64,000 nucleotides of DNA, taken from positions 124,001-188,000 of the forward strand of contig NZ_JACOFR010000007.1 of the NCBI RefSeq assembly GCF_019455385.1, in the 5' to 3' direction. This document shows positions 1-10,162 of the stretch, in pieces (positions within the stretch are counted from its first letter, which is position 1; each line of letters starts with the position of its first letter). The DNA is from Bradyrhizobium sp. BR 10289. GTDB lineage: Bacteria > Pseudomonadota > Alphaproteobacteria > Rhizobiales > Xanthobacteraceae. The position numbers were made by a program, and so were the translations under genes. The notes beneath the pieces were generated by a model. The model saw only the letters and a list, made by a program, of their open reading frames with translations, ran no database searches and was not told the DNA's origin.

Positions 1-1056
1 ACCAATGCGGATCGTGCGCGGCATCCGGCAACCGTCGATGTCAGCAAGTGCCAGCGCCGTCGCATCGCGCGTCGTGCGCAGGACCTTCGCGGGATCGTTG
101 ATCACGGGCTTGCCGAGCGCATCTGCAACGGCGGCAACGAGCGGAAGCACCTCTCTGCCCTGGTCGGCATCGGAGACCAGGTTGACGACGACGTCGGCCT
201 GATGCGCGAGCATCGCGATATCCGGCCGGCTCGCGGGCAGCAGCGACAGGATGCTGGTCTCGTACGTGCAGTCCCTGAACAGAAACTCGACCGGTGTGTT
301 GCCGACGAAGGGCGCGAACAGCGCCAGCGCCCGGAACGACGGCTGCGCTGTAATCGCGGGCTTGCGCAGCAGCGGATGCGCCTGCGCGGCGCGGGCGTAA
401 GCCGCCTGCGCCGCCTCGTTCTCGCCCTGCGCCTGCCTGACGGCACCGATCCAGTAGAAATTGTCGGCCTGATCCGGCGCGAGCGCCATCGCCTGCTCGA
501 AATGTGCGATGGCTTCGCTGGCGTCACCGAGCTCGAAGCCCACCTTGCCGAGCTGGTTATGGAGGCCGGCATCGGCGGGCGTCTCCTCCAGCAATTCGAG
601 CAGGAGCGACCTTGCGATCGCGAACTGCCGGGTTGCGACCAGTGCCTCGACCAGGTTGGTCCGCGACGGCCGGTGCGCCGGGTTGAGCCGGAGCGCTTCC
701 AGATAGAGCGCGATGGCCTGTTGCGTCATGCCGCTGCGCTGATGGACGATGCCGAGATTGCACCAGCAGGCGACGAGACGCGGCGACAGACGCAAGGCCG
801 CCTTGTAATTCTCGCCTGCCGACGCGATATCATCGCAGAGCATGAAGGCGTTGGCGAGCGCGGCGTGGAGATCGGCCGCGACATCGCTGGCTGCGCCGAT
901 CGGCATCATTGCCGCGCGCGCAAGCCCCGCCTGGAAGATCGCGATGGCGTCGGTGAGCTCGCCGCGGCGGTAGTGCTCGCGTCCCCTCAGCAAACAGGCA
1001 GCAGCGTCCGGCACGCCGGCTGCCGCCGGCGCGATGGCAATTGAAGTCGCAGTCAT
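1..1056 (-). CDS. Tetratricopeptide-repeat protein, C-terminus cut by window edge
   Basis: This is an open frame of 352 codons that leaves the window at position 1 without a stop. I start it at the ATG at 1056, which has GGAGA a few bases upstream. Residues ~20-230 contain several 34-residue TPR-like helical pairs, for example GREHYRRGELTDAI and CNLGIVHQRSGMTQQA. After the repeats the sequence changes to an alpha/beta style region (ADVVVNLVSDAD, then GKPVINDPAKVLRTTRD). That region recalls the front part of ATP-grasp enzymes, which is inference from motif feel only. No signal peptide is visible, so it is probably cytosolic. It lies 177 bp downstream of a transglutaminase gene on the same strand. 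The role is unknown; TPR arrays normally bind partner proteins. Confidence 0.75.
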   Translation of the reverse strand, partial: MTATSIAIAPAAAGVPDAAACLLRGREHYRRGELTDAIAIFQAGLARAAMMPIGAASDVAADLHAALANAFMLCDDIASAGENYKAALRLSPRLVACWCNLGIVHQRSGMTQQAIALYLEALRLNPAHRPSRTNLVEALVATRQFAIARSLLLELLEETPADAGLHNQLGKVGFELGDASEAIAHFEQAMALAPDQADNFYWIGAVRQAQGENEAAQAAYARAAQAHPLLRKPAITAQPSFRALALFAPFVGNTPVEFLFRDCTYETSILSLLPASRPDIAMLAHQADVVVNLVSDADQGREVLPLVAAVADALGKPVINDPAKVLRTTRDATALALADIDGCRMPRTIRIG

Positions 1057-1233
1057 GGAATCTCCGCCGGAGGCCGCGCCGCAGAGATTCCGCGGGCCGC
1101 TTCAGCAATGACGATGAGCCAACATGTCGCGGCTCAGCGTTAACAGGCGCTTAATGAACGGCGCTTGGCCACAGCCAGGAAACATGCCGAAACAAATTTA
1201 TCCGCCTGGTTCGTTCCCGACGCGAAATCCCGC

Positions 1234-2112
1234 TCACTCCACCAGCAGCACGTCGACGGCGACGCCGAGCTTCTGCTTCGGCGAACCGACGATGATGCCG
1301 TCGACGGGCGAGACGTCGGAGAAGTCGCGGGCGACCGCGAGCACGATGTGGTCGTTGGCGACGAGCAGATCGTTGGTCGGATCGAAATCGACCCAGCCCA
1401 GCTCCGCCCCGCACCACAGCGACACCCAGGCGTGGGTGGCATCGGCGCCTTGCAGGCGCGGCTGGCCCGCCGGCGGAATGGTGCGCAAATAGCCGCTGAC
1501 ATAGGCCGCGGGCAAACCAAGCCCACGGAGCCCCGCGATCATCACATGGGCAAAATCCTGGCAGACGCCATGGCGCTTGTCGAAGACCTCGTCGAGCGGC
1601 GTCGAGATCACGGTGGCCTTGGGATCGTAGCGGAATTCGGTGCGGATGCGATGCATCAGATCGACCGCGCCGGTGAGGATGCCCGCGCCGGGCGGAAAAC
1701 TCATCGCAGCATAGGCGCTGACCGGGCGCAGCACCGGCACCAGCGGGCTCGCAAAGACATAGCCGACCGGCGAGGACGGACCGAGGCTCGTCGCCTCGAA
1801 GGCGATGTCGCGGATGCTCTCCCAGGGCGGGCTCGCAGCGTCGCGCGCGGGCGGCTCGCGCGAGATCGAGACACGCGAACGTGAATCGATGCGCAGATGA
1901 CGGTGCGCGGCTTCGATCACCACGCTCTCGGTGAGCGTGCCGAAGAAATCGCGCCGGACGTGGCGCTCGACGGGGCGCGGACGGATCTCGACATGATGCG
2001 AGATCAGCTCCTGGCCGCCGCCGCTTCTGGGCTCCAGCCGCAGCGTGCAGCGTGCGAAGCTGACCGGGCTTTCATATTCGTAGGTCGTGACGTGCCGGAT
2101 ATCGTAGATCAC
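1234..2112 (-). CDS. Transglutaminase-like cysteine protease family protein
   Basis: A 292-residue protein with the bacterial transglutaminase fold. The N-terminal beta domain opens with YDIRHVTTYEYESPV. The papain-like core carries the expected triad: Cys184 in GVCQDFAH, His227 in THAWVSL and Asp244 in DFDPTN. Such proteins hydrolyse or form isopeptide/peptide bonds; the substrate is unknown. No signal peptide is seen. The ATG overlaps the stop of the upstream ATP-grasp/alpha-E gene by four bases (ATGA), so the two are translationally coupled. With the amidoligase gene further upstream they form one operon. Family and fold are confident; the reaction is not. Confidence 0.9.
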   Translation of the reverse strand: MIYDIRHVTTYEYESPVSFARCTLRLEPRSGGGQELISHHVEIRPRPVERHVRRDFFGTLTESVVIEAAHRHLRIDSRSRVSISREPPARDAASPPWESIRDIAFEATSLGPSSPVGYVFASPLVPVLRPVSAYAAMSFPPGAGILTGAVDLMHRIRTEFRYDPKATVISTPLDEVFDKRHGVCQDFAHVMIAGLRGLGLPAAYVSGYLRTIPPAGQPRLQGADATHAWVSLWCGAELGWVDFDPTNDLLVANDHIVLAVARDFSDVSPVDGIIVGSPKQKLGVAVDVLLVE

Positions 2113-4622
2113 GCCAGCCCCGTCAGCTTTTCCGGGCGGCTGGCATTGGGGCCGTGCGGGAAGTAGTGCAGTCCGATCGCCTCGGCGAGGCTGAGCAGAT
2201 CCTGCTCCAGCGAGAACAGCGTCTTGACCTCGAGCTTCTCGGCCTCGGCGGTCGCGAGCATCGCCTGCACCGCGACTGCGAGCCGCTGCGGCTTCTCGAT
2301 CAGGCCGTGCTCCTTCAGGCTCGGCAGCGCGGCGATGTGCTCGTTCAGCGTCATCACCTGGAACGCGACCGAGCGCGGATTGTAGGGATCGAGCACGGCA
2401 AGGTCGCGCACCGGCGCCAGGATCGGCGCCAGCAGATAGCGCGAACGGTAGGTGATCTGGGAATCCACCAGCGTCAGCAGGATGTCGAGATCCTCGTCGC
2501 CGGCCTCGTCATAGGCGAACTGGCGGGCGAAACGCGCGGTGTTGATGGCGCGCTCGGTGCGGCGGCCGATGTCGAGGAAGCGCCAGCCGGCGGCGCGGTT
2601 CATGTTTTCCTGCGCCAAACCTGCAAAACTGGAGAGCTCCTGCAAGGTCAGCTCGGCGGCGCTGAGCACGCCGTCGTCGTCCTCGACCTCATAAGACAAG
2701 CGCTCGGCCATCTCGATGATGACCTGCCAGGCGTCGGGCGACAGCCGCTCGCGCAAGGAGGTCGCGGTACGCTGCGCCGCGCGCACCAGCGACAGCGCCG
2801 AGCCGAAGCGCTCGGGGCTCTGCAGCGCCTCGGCGACGATGCGCCCTGGTGCGGCGCGCGAGGCTTGCGAGATCGCTCCCCATGACACCAGCAGGCGCTG
2901 GATGCGTTCGGAGGATTGCAGCGAGGCCGCGGTGCCCTTGTTGGGTCCGCTCGGCGAGCCCAGCGCGCGCACCAGGCGAAGCGTCGCCTCGGCACGTTCC
3001 AGATAGCGGCCGAGCCAGAACAGATTGTCGGCAGCCCGGCTCGGCAGCACGCCGGCCACGCGGCGAATGCGGACCTTGTCGGTCGCCGGCAGCAGCGAGG
3101 CGGTCGAGACCTGCTTGCCGGAGACGACCCAGACGTCGGCGGCACGCGCACCGTCTCCCATCGACACCGCGCGCGCGTCGGCCTTGTCGGCGATCCGGCA
3201 GAAGCCGCCGGGCATGATGGCCCAGCCGTCTGGCGTCGCGGCCGCGAACACGCGCAGTACGAAGGGGCGCGGCGTGATTTGGCCCTGGTCCCACACCGGC
3301 ATGGTCGAGAGCCGCACCACCTCCTGGCCGACATAGTCCATGCCGCGCGCGCTGATGGCATCGGCGAGGCGCTGGCGTCCGGCAGTATCGAGCTCGCTCG
3401 CGAGCACCGGGCCGTTCTGATCAAAGCCGGGAACGCCGCGTGCGTAGGCGCCTTCGATCGCGACCTGGTCGAGCCGCGACAGAACCTCGTCGCGCGCCGA
3501 TTTCTGACCGCACCACCAGGTCGCGATGTGCGGCATCTTCAGCTCTTCACCGAGCAGGCGGCGGGAGAGCGCCGGTAGGAAGCCGAGCAGCGCCCGCGCT
3601 TCCAGGACGCCCGAGCCCGGCATGTTGGCGACGACGACGCCGTCCTTGCGCAGCACGTCGATCAGGCCGGGCACCCCTAACCGTGAGGACGCATCGAGCT
3701 CGAGCGGATCGAGCGAGTTGGAATCGACGCGGCGGAGCAGCACGTCGAGCCGCTTCAGCCCGGCGACGGTGCGGATATGGACGCGGTCCTCGCTGACGGC
3801 GAGATCATCGCCCTCGACCAAGAGGAAGCCGAGATAGCGCGCCAGCGTCGCGTGCTCGAAATAGGTCTCGCTGAAGCTGCCGGGGGAAAGCACGCCGATC
3901 CGCGGCTCGTCGCGGTCGGCGCGTGCGCGCAGACTGTCGCGGAACGCTTCGAAAAACGGAGCGACGCGCGGCACGTTCATCGACTTGTAGAGATCGGAGA
4001 AGGCGCGCGAGAGCACCAGGCGGTTCTCCAGCGCGTAGCCCGCGCCCGACGGAGCCTGGGTGCGGTCGCTGAGCACCCACCAACGGCCATCGGGGCCGCG
4101 GCCGACATCGGCGGCATAGAGCGAGAGATAGCGCCCGCCGGGCGGCTCGACGCCGCAGACGGGACGGAGATATTCGGGGCTGCCGGCGATCGCAGCGGCC
4201 GGGAGCGCGCCTTCGGCGACCAGCTTGCCCGCGCCGTAGATATCGCGCAGCACGAGCTCGAGCAGCTCGGCGCGCTGCGTGATGCCGGCGGACAGCTGCT
4301 TCCAGTCGGCCTCGTCGATCAGAAGCGGCAAATGGCTGATCGACCACGGCCGGTCGGCGCTGTCGCCGGGCGCACGGTAGGTGACGCCGGCCTCGCGCAG
4401 ATGGCGGTCGGCCATGCCGAAGCGCCGCTCGACCTCGTCGGGGGCGAGCGCACCGAAGGCGTCGAAGAAGCGGCGCCAGACCGCGCGGGGGGCGCCGTCG
4501 GGCCCCAGGAACTCGTCGGGAATGCCGGGCAGCCGGCTATAGTCGCGAACCCATTGCGCGATGCGCTGCTGGGCCTGCGCCCTGTCCGCCTGGTCGTTGT
4601 CTTCCGCTGCGCCCTCGCCCAT
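2109..4622 (-). CDS. Circularly permuted ATP-grasp protein fused to alpha-E domain
   Basis: An 837-residue fusion. Residues ~60-520 match the circularly permuted ATP-grasp type (former DUF404/DUF407), with blocks such as SFSETYFEHATLARYLG, RRVDSNSLDPLEL and PFVLRVFAA. Residues ~522-835 are an all-helical alpha-E domain (former DUF403), beginning LPSRAADNLFWLGRYLERAE. The two are separate genes in many bacteria and fused here. ATP-grasp enzymes ligate a carboxylate to an amine at the cost of ATP, so a peptide or amide ligase role is predicted from comparative genomics; none is proven. Start ATG at 4622, 27 bp after the amidoligase stop. It couples by ATGA to the downstream transglutaminase. 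Confidence 0.9.
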   Translation of the reverse strand: MGEGAAEDNDQADRAQAQQRIAQWVRDYSRLPGIPDEFLGPDGAPRAVWRRFFDAFGALAPDEVERRFGMADRHLREAGVTYRAPGDSADRPWSISHLPLLIDEADWKQLSAGITQRAELLELVLRDIYGAGKLVAEGALPAAAIAGSPEYLRPVCGVEPPGGRYLSLYAADVGRGPDGRWWVLSDRTQAPSGAGYALENRLVLSRAFSDLYKSMNVPRVAPFFEAFRDSLRARADRDEPRIGVLSPGSFSETYFEHATLARYLGFLLVEGDDLAVSEDRVHIRTVAGLKRLDVLLRRVDSNSLDPLELDASSRLGVPGLIDVLRKDGVVVANMPGSGVLEARALLGFLPALSRRLLGEELKMPHIATWWCGQKSARDEVLSRLDQVAIEGAYARGVPGFDQNGPVLASELDTAGRQRLADAISARGMDYVGQEVVRLSTMPVWDQGQITPRPFVLRVFAAATPDGWAIMPGGFCRIADKADARAVSMGDGARAADVWVVSGKQVSTASLLPATDKVRIRRVAGVLPSRAADNLFWLGRYLERAEATLRLVRALGSPSGPNKGTAASLQSSERIQRLLVSWGAISQASRAAPGRIVAEALQSPERFGSALSLVRAAQRTATSLRERLSPDAWQVIIEMAERLSYEVEDDDGVLSAAELTLQELSSFAGLAQENMNRAAGWRFLDIGRRTERAINTARFARQFAYDEAGDEDLDILLTLVDSQITYRSRYLLAPILAPVRDLAVLDPYNPRSVAFQVMTLNEHIAALPSLKEHGLIEKPQRLAVAVQAMLATAEAEKLEVKTLFSLEQDLLSLAEAIGLHYFPHGPNASRPEKLTGLA

Positions 4623-4649
4623 GGGCCTTTCCCTCCCCCACCCTCATAC

Positions 4650-7600
4650 TCATTGCAGGAGCGGGGTCCGCAAGTCGAGGGTCAGCGGAAATTCATTTGT
4701 GCGTTCCTCGGGCGGCGGCTGCATTGGACCCGGCGTATGGCCGTGGTCCTGGAAGCGCGCCAGCCGCCGCGCCTCGGCCTCATAGGTGTTGACCGGCTTG
4801 GTGTCGTAGTTGCGCCCGCCCGGATGGGCGACGTGGTAGACGCAGCCGCCGAGCGAGCGGCCGTTCCAGGTGTCGATGAGATCAAACGTCAGCGGCGCAT
4901 GGACGGGAATGGTCGGGTGCAGGCCGGAGGCCGGCTGCCAGGCCTTGAAGCGGACGCCCGCCACGGCTTCGGCCGAGCGGCCGGTCGCGGTCATCGGCAG
5001 GCGGCGGCCGTTGCAGGTGATGATGTGGCGGCCTTCGACGAAGCCTTCGGCCTTGACCTGGAGGCGTTCGACCGAACTATCGACATAGCGCACGGTGCCG
5101 CCGCCCGAGCCCTCCTCGCCGAGCACATGCCAGGGCTCCAGCGCCTGCCGCAGCTCCAGCGTCACGCCGGCATGATGGATGCGGCCGAAGGCGGGGAAGC
5201 GGAATTCGAGCTGGGCCAGATACCATTCCGGCTCGAAGGCATAGCCTGACAGCTTGAGTTCGGAGAGCACGTCGAGAAAATCTTCCCAGATGAAATGCGG
5301 CAGCATGAAGCGGTCATGCAGCGCGGTGCCCCAGCGCACGAACTTGCCTTGTTGCGGCTCGCGCCAGAACTTCGCGATCAGCGCGCGGATCAGGAGCTGC
5401 TGCGCCAGCGACATGCGCGGGTCCGGCGGCATTTCGAGCGCGCGGAATTCGACCAGGCCGAGCCGGCCGGTCGGGCCCTCCGGCGAATAGAGCTTGTCGA
5501 TGCAGATCTCGGCGCGATGGGTGTTGCCGGTGATGTCGACCAGCAGATGCCGGAACAGACGGTCCACCAGCCACAGCGGCGTCTGATAGCCCGGCGGCGG
5601 CACGTGCGAGAGCGCGATCTCGAGCTCGTAGATGCTGTCGTGACGGGCCTCGTCGATGCGCGGCGCCTGGCTGGTCGGGCCGATGAAGAGGCCGGAGAAG
5701 AAATAGGACAGCGAGGGATGACGCTGCCAGTACAAGACGAGGCTCTTGAGCAGGTCGGGCCGGCGCAGGAACGGCGAGTCCTGCGGTGAGGAGCCGCCGA
5801 CTACGACGTGATTGCCGCCGCCGGTGCCGGTGTGGCGGCCGTCGACCAGGAAGCGGTTGGCGCCGAGGCGAACTTTCGCGGCGTCTTCATAGAGGCCCGA
5901 GGTGATCTCGACCGCATCGCGCCAGCTTCTGGCCGGCTGGATGTTGACCTCGATGACACCGGGGTCGGGCGTCACCTTGATCACCTCGATGCGCGGATCG
6001 AATGGCGGCGGATAGCCCTCGACATGGACCTGGAGCTGCATCTCCTCGGCGGTGGCCTCTAACGCCGCGACCAGCTCGAGATAATCCTCGATGCGCTCGA
6101 CCGGCGGCATGAAGGCGCAGAGCACGCCGTCGCGAACCTCGATCGACATCGCGGTGCGCACCGGGATGGTGGTGTTGAGCTGCTCGGGCTTGACCCGCGG
6201 CGCCGGCTTCTCCGGACGCGCCGGCGACGTGAACACCGGCAGCTTGTCCCGCGGCTCCATCGGGTCCTGCTCGACGATGTAGGGATATTGGCTGGGCGGG
6301 ATGTAGCCGAGCGAGCCGATCGGCAGGCGCAGGCCGAGCGGTGAATCGCCCGGCATCAGGAACAGATGACTGCGCCGGAGCTGCCAGCGCTCGCTGCGCC
6401 AGCGCGGCGGCGCGTTCCAGCGCTGCACCGGCAGCACGAAGCCGCGCGGCGTATTCAGGCCCTCGTCGAACACGCGGGCCATGCGGGCGCGCGCTTCCGG
6501 ATCGGAGAGCTTGGAGTCGGAGGGATCGACGTTGACGGGAAGCTCGGCTTCCTTCTGCAGCCAGTAGGCGGTGTCCTCATAGGCCGGCATGATGTAGCCG
6601 GGATCGAGCCCGAGCCGCGCAGCCGTCGCTTCCATGAAGGTCTCGGCATCCTTCACCCCGGCGCGGCGCGGGTTCTCGATCTTGGCGATGAGGTCCGCGT
6701 TCTTCCAGATCGGCACGCCGTCCTTGCGCCAGTACAGGCCAAAGGCCCAGCGTGGCAGGCTCTCGCCGGGGTACCATTTGCCCTGGCCGTAATGCAGCAG
6801 GCCGCCCTCACCGAAGCGCGCGCGCAGGCGGCGGATCAGGTCGTCGGCGAGCGCCCGCTTGGTCGGGCCGACGGCTTCGGTGTTCCACTCCGCCCCTTCC
6901 AGATCGTCGACGGAGACGAAGGTCGGCTCGCCGCCCATGGTGAGCCGGACGTCCTGGGCCACGAGGTCGCCGTCGACCTGCTCGCCGAGATCGTTGAGCC
7001 GCGTCCAGGATTCGTCTGAGAACGGTTTTGTGATACGTGGCGCTTCGCGGATGCGCTTCACGCTCATGTCGAAGGCGAACTCGACCTCGGCAAAGCCAGC
7101 GCCGCCCGAGATAGGCGCGGCCGAGCGGTAATGCGGCGTAGCGGCGACCGGGATATGCCCCTCGCCCGCCAGCATGCCGGAGGTGGCGTCGAAGCCGATC
7201 CAGCCGGCGCCGGGCAGATAGACCTCGGCCCAGGCGTGCAGATCGGTAAAATCGTTCTCGACCTCGGGCGGGCCCTCGATCGGGTCGATGTCGGGACGGA
7301 TCTGGATGAGATAGCCGGAGACGAAACGCGCGGCGAGGCCGAGATGGCGGAAGGTCTGGATCAGCAGCCAAGCGGAGTCGCGGCAGGAGCCCGCGCAGGA
7401 GGTCAGCGTCTCCTCCGGCGTCTGCACGCCGGGCTCCATGCGGATGATGTAGCGGATCTTCTTCTGGAGCTCGCGGTTGAGGTCGACCAGGAAGTTGACG
7501 GTGTTCGGCGCCTCGTGCGGGATGGTGTCGAGATATTGCGCGAACAGGCGATCGGGCTTGATGGTCTCGAGATAAGGCGCGAGCTCGGTCTTGAGGTCCT

Positions 7601-7922
7601 TCGGGTATTCGAACGGAAAACTGTCGGCATAGGGCTCGACGAAGAAGTCGAACGGGTTGACCACGGTCATCTGCGCCGTGAAATCGACCTCGAATTTCAG
7701 CTCGGTGGTCTTCTCCGGAAAGACGTAGCGGGCGAGCCAGTTGCCCTGCGGGTCCTGCTGCCAGTTCACGAAATGATTGGATGGGGTGACCTTGAGCGAA
7801 TAGCTCAGGATCGGCGTGCGCGTATGCGGCGCCGGCCGCAGGCGGATGGTCTGCGGGCCAAGATCGATCGGGCGGTCGTATTTGTAGTGCGTGACGTGGT
7901 GTAATGCGACGTAGATCGACAC
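4650..7922 (-). CDS. Transglutaminase fused to putative amidoligase (DUF2126)
   Basis: A protein of 1090 residues when started at the GTG at 7922. I chose this start because the family begins at the [17 protein letters not shown] block and a GGAG lies 12 bases upstream; a TTG further out adds 19 residues that look non-coding. Residues ~1-300 form a transglutaminase with Cys180 (GSCRDSAW), His229 (DLHAWAEVY) and Asp245 (GFDATSG). The remaining ~750 residues are the DUF2126 domain, classed as a putative amidoligase of the glutamate-cysteine ligase/glutamine synthetase fold; [10 protein letters not shown] is a visible conserved stretch. It is the first gene of the operon. A ligase and a peptidase-like domain in one chain suggests making and trimming of an amide-linked product (inference). 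Confidence 0.88.
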   Translation of the reverse strand: MSIYVALHHVTHYKYDRPIDLGPQTIRLRPAPHTRTPILSYSLKVTPSNHFVNWQQDPQGNWLARYVFPEKTTELKFEVDFTAQMTVVNPFDFFVEPYADSFPFEYPKDLKTELAPYLETIKPDRLFAQYLDTIPHEAPNTVNFLVDLNRELQKKIRYIIRMEPGVQTPEETLTSCAGSCRDSAWLLIQTFRHLGLAARFVSGYLIQIRPDIDPIEGPPEVENDFTDLHAWAEVYLPGAGWIGFDATSGMLAGEGHIPVAATPHYRSAAPISGGAGFAEVEFAFDMSVKRIREAPRITKPFSDESWTRLNDLGEQVDGDLVAQDVRLTMGGEPTFVSVDDLEGAEWNTEAVGPTKRALADDLIRRLRARFGEGGLLHYGQGKWYPGESLPRWAFGLYWRKDGVPIWKNADLIAKIENPRRAGVKDAETFMEATAARLGLDPGYIMPAYEDTAYWLQKEAELPVNVDPSDSKLSDPEARARMARVFDEGLNTPRGFVLPVQRWNAPPRWRSERWQLRRSHLFLMPGDSPLGLRLPIGSLGYIPPSQYPYIVEQDPMEPRDKLPVFTSPARPEKPAPRVKPEQLNTTIPVRTAMSIEVRDGVLCAFMPPVERIEDYLELVAALEATAEEMQLQVHVEGYPPPFDPRIEVIKVTPDPGVIEVNIQPARSWRDAVEITSGLYEDAAKVRLGANRFLVDGRHTGTGGGNHVVVGGSSPQDSPFLRRPDLLKSLVLYWQRHPSLSYFFSGLFIGPTSQAPRIDEARHDSIYELEIALSHVPPPGYQTPLWLVDRLFRHLLVDITGNTHRAEICIDKLYSPEGPTGRLGLVEFRALEMPPDPRMSLAQQLLIRALIAKFWREPQQGKFVRWGTALHDRFMLPHFIWEDFLDVLSELKLSGYAFEPEWYLAQLEFRFPAFGRIHHAGVTLELRQALEPWHVLGEEGSGGGTVRYVDSSVERLQVKAEGFVEGRHIITCNGRRLPMTATGRSAEAVAGVRFKAWQPASGLHPTIPVHAPLTFDLIDTWNGRSLGGCVYHVAHPGGRNYDTKPVNTYEAEARRLARFQDHGHTPGPMQPPPEERTNEFPLTLDLRTPLLQ

Positions 7923-8077
7923 GGGGTACGGTGCTCCAGCAGCTTTTTTGAGCAGAACACCTGACGTCAATGCGATCAAGCACTAACAACGGGCAGAGGG
8001 TGCCTATGCAAGGTGCGGGCCGGATGGTTGTGGGGCGTTATTGGTGTGCTGGCGGCGCTGTAGCCCCGGCCTCAGTA

Positions 8078-8171
8078 TCGTAGGGTGGGCAAAGCGGAGC
8101 GTGCCCACGTCTTTGCCCAATTGATGCGAAGACGTGGGCACGGCGCGAGTGCGCCTTTGCCCACCCTACGA
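8078..8171. repeat. Intergenic palindrome, family A copy 1
   Basis: An outer 17-base arm, tcgtagggtgggcaaag, is mirrored at the right end as ctttgcccaccctacga. An inner pair (8101-8112 and 8130-8141, gtgcccacgtct and its complement) is nested within. It fills most of the gap between the amidoligase start and the chemoreceptor stop. Other copies lie at 40541, 43421 and 54840. Confidence 0.9.
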
Positions 8172-8176
8172 GGACG

Positions 8177-9493
8177 CTACGCCGCCGAGGTCAGGCGCTG
8201 CAGGAACTGCGTGACCTCGCGGCGGAGCGTTTCGACTTCGCCGTGGACGCGTTCGGAGGCGCTGTTGACGCGGCCTGCGACGCGGCCCGTATCGGCGGCG
8301 GCTTCGCTGATGCCGGTTACGTTGGAGGAGACCTGCGAGGTGCCGGCGGAGGCTTCCTGAACGTTGCGGGCGATCTCGCGGGTGGCGAGGCCCTGCTGCT
8401 CGATCGAGGTCGCAATCGAGGCGGTGATGCCGTCGATCTCGGCGATGGTCTGCGCGATCGCCTCGACGGCCGCGACCGAGTTGGTCGTTGACTGCTGCAT
8501 CTCGCCGACCTTGGCGCTGATCTCTTCCGTCGCCTTCGCGGTCTGGTTGGCGAGGCTCTTGACCTCGGAGGCCACCACCGCGAAGCCGCGGCCGGCCTCC
8601 CCTGCCCGCGCCGCCTCGATGGTGGCGTTGAGCGCAAGGAGATTGGTCTGCGAGGCGATCTCGCTGATCAGCTTGACGACGTCGCCGATCCGCATCGCCG
8701 CATCTGCCAGCGAGCGGATCTCGCTGCCGGCGCGATTGGCTTCGTTCACGGCGCGTCCGGTGCTCGCGGTCGAGCCGGTGACCTGACGGCCGATATCGGC
8801 GATCGAGGATGCCAGCTGCTCGGCGGCGCTGGCGACGGTCGCGACATTGCGCGAGGCCTGGTCGGAGGCGCTGAGCACGCCGGAGGTCTGCCTGCTGGTC
8901 TTGTCGGCGGCCGCCGCCATCTGGTGGGCGTCGGATTCGAGATCGCTGGCCGCCCCCATCAGCGTGCCGGCGACGCTGTCGAGATGTGTGCCGAATTGCT
9001 TGGCGAGATCGGCGATCTCGACGACGCGACGGCCGAGGCTGTCGGTTCCGGAATTGATTACGACCGCGGAACGGCGGAACGAGCCGGGCAGACCGCGTGC
9101 AAGAATCTTGCGGAAATATTTACCGCGGCTGGCATAGTCCATCGAGGCCGACGCTTCGCGCAGATAAGCGTCGGTGATGTCGAGCATGTCGTTGACCGAC
9201 TTCTGGATCGAGCCGATGCGGCCGGCCTGACGATGGCTCAGGATGCGCGCCTCGAGATCGCCATGCGACGCCTTGCGGCAGACTTCGGCGACCTCATCGA
9301 CGGCCACCGCCGTGCGATGCTGGCACCAGACAGCGTAGCCGAGCAGTGCGATCGTCGCGCCGAGCAATGTCGCAACGACGATACCGGTCACACCGAGAAG
9401 CGAGAGGCCGAACGCGATGACGGCGAGAACGCACGCAAGCGCGGTCGCTCCCTGCGCCTTAGAGAGAGAGCACAAATTCATCGTAACCGACAC
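8177..9493 (-). CDS. Aer-like methyl-accepting chemotaxis protein (signalling half)
   Basis: 438 residues from a GTG at 9493, or 434 from the ATG at 9481. Residues ~12-55 form two hydrophobic segments with a short turn, like the membrane hairpin of E. coli Aer. A HAMP-like linker follows, then the MA signalling domain with the near-invariant tip ([17 protein letters not shown]). There is no periplasmic ligand domain. The reading frame overlaps the end of the upstream PAS gene by 35 bases. The two frames meet at a run of five CT units, and one more CT would fuse them into a single Aer-type receptor of about 601 residues. The role is probably energy or redox taxis through CheA/CheW. Palindrome copy A1 lies just past its stop. 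Confidence 0.9.
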   Translation of the reverse strand: MSVTMNLCSLSKAQGATALACVLAVIAFGLSLLGVTGIVVATLLGATIALLGYAVWCQHRTAVAVDEVAEVCRKASHGDLEARILSHRQAGRIGSIQKSVNDMLDITDAYLREASASMDYASRGKYFRKILARGLPGSFRRSAVVINSGTDSLGRRVVEIADLAKQFGTHLDSVAGTLMGAASDLESDAHQMAAAADKTSRQTSGVLSASDQASRNVATVASAAEQLASSIADIGRQVTGSTASTGRAVNEANRAGSEIRSLADAAMRIGDVVKLISEIASQTNLLALNATIEAARAGEAGRGFAVVASEVKSLANQTAKATEEISAKVGEMQQSTTNSVAAVEAIAQTIAEIDGITASIATSIEQQGLATREIARNVQEASAGTSQVSSNVTGISEAAADTGRVAGRVNSASERVHGEVETLRREVTQFLQRLTSAA

Positions 9494-9980
9494 CTTGTTG
9501 GTTTAGCAGCCCGACCATCGCATCGAAGCTCGCATGCATGCCGTCCTTGGCATTGGCATGCCGTGCCTCTTCCGCGCACAGCGTCTTGTAGATCGGCTTG
9601 ATGCGCTCGATCTGCGCTGGATCCGGCTTGCGGCGGTTGGAGTGATAGCCGACGACATTGCCGCGCTCGTCGAAGGTCGGCGTGACGTGGGCGAACACCC
9701 AGTAATGGCTGCCGTCCTTTGCCAGATTGACGACGTAGGCGAAGATCTCCTGCTTCGCCTGCAGCGTGTCCCAGAGCAGCTTAAAGACGGCGCGCGGCAT
9801 GTCGGGGTGGCGGATCAGGCTGTGGGGCGCGCCCATCAGCTCGGCGTAGGAGTATTTCGCCATCCGGATGAAGACGTCATTGGCGTAGGTGATGCGGCCC
9901 TTCAGATCGGTCTTCGAGACGATCAGTTCCTCCTCGCCGAGGAAACTTTCCACGCCGGTCGGCCGTATCGCGCGCGTCAT
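9459..9980 (-). CDS. Aer-type PAS sensor protein
   Basis: 173 residues containing a single PAS domain at ~15-125. It closely follows E. coli Aer ([49 protein letters not shown]), which binds FAD and senses redox state. ATG at 9980 with AAGGA upstream. The protein stops at TAA immediately after a CTCTCTCTCT run; the chemoreceptor frame continues from the same run. As written, the sensor and signalling halves are separate polypeptides, which is unusual for Aer. It may be fused in vivo by frameshifting, or be a recent two-base deletion or a sequencing error. Confidence 0.88.
   Translation of the reverse strand: MTRAIRPTGVESFLGEEELIVSKTDLKGRITYANDVFIRMAKYSYAELMGAPHSLIRHPDMPRAVFKLLWDTLQAKQEIFAYVVNLAKDGSHYWVFAHVTPTFDERGNVVGYHSNRRKPDPAQIERIKPIYKTLCAEEARHANAKDGMHASFDAMVGLLNQQGVGYDEFVLSL
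9461..9470. repeat. (CT)5 dinucleotide run at the PAS/receptor frame junction
   Basis: Five AG units on the plus strand (CT on the coding strand) sit directly before the TAA of the PAS gene. Adding one unit, or a -2 ribosomal slip that re-pairs CUC on CUC, puts the PAS frame into the chemoreceptor frame with no stop between. Confidence 0.85.
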
Positions 9981-10162
9981 CGTCGTTCAATCCTTGAAGG
10001 GCCAGCGCCCCAAAGGAGTGGGAGCCCGCATCACACCAAGGATTACGGCAGGAAACATTAAGCATAGGTGAGCGCGGGAACCCGTGCGGCTACGAGGAAC
10101 ACCCGTAGATTTACGGAGAGCGGTCGCCCGGCCTGCAAATTTCAGCAACGAGCTGCGCGCGA

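Noticed and set aside
202..1044. Long plus-strand frame over the TPR gene
   Set aside because: It is arginine-rich and low in structure, as expected of the complement of a GC-rich gene; the minus frame has clear TPR repeats.
3777..5249. 490-codon plus-strand frame crossing two minus-strand genes
   Set aside because: It runs through the gap between two well-supported genes and shows no domain; an antisense open frame due to high GC.
7923..7979. TTG start adding 19 residues to the amidoligase protein
   Set aside because: The extension has no family similarity; the GTG at 7922 begins exactly where the family begins.
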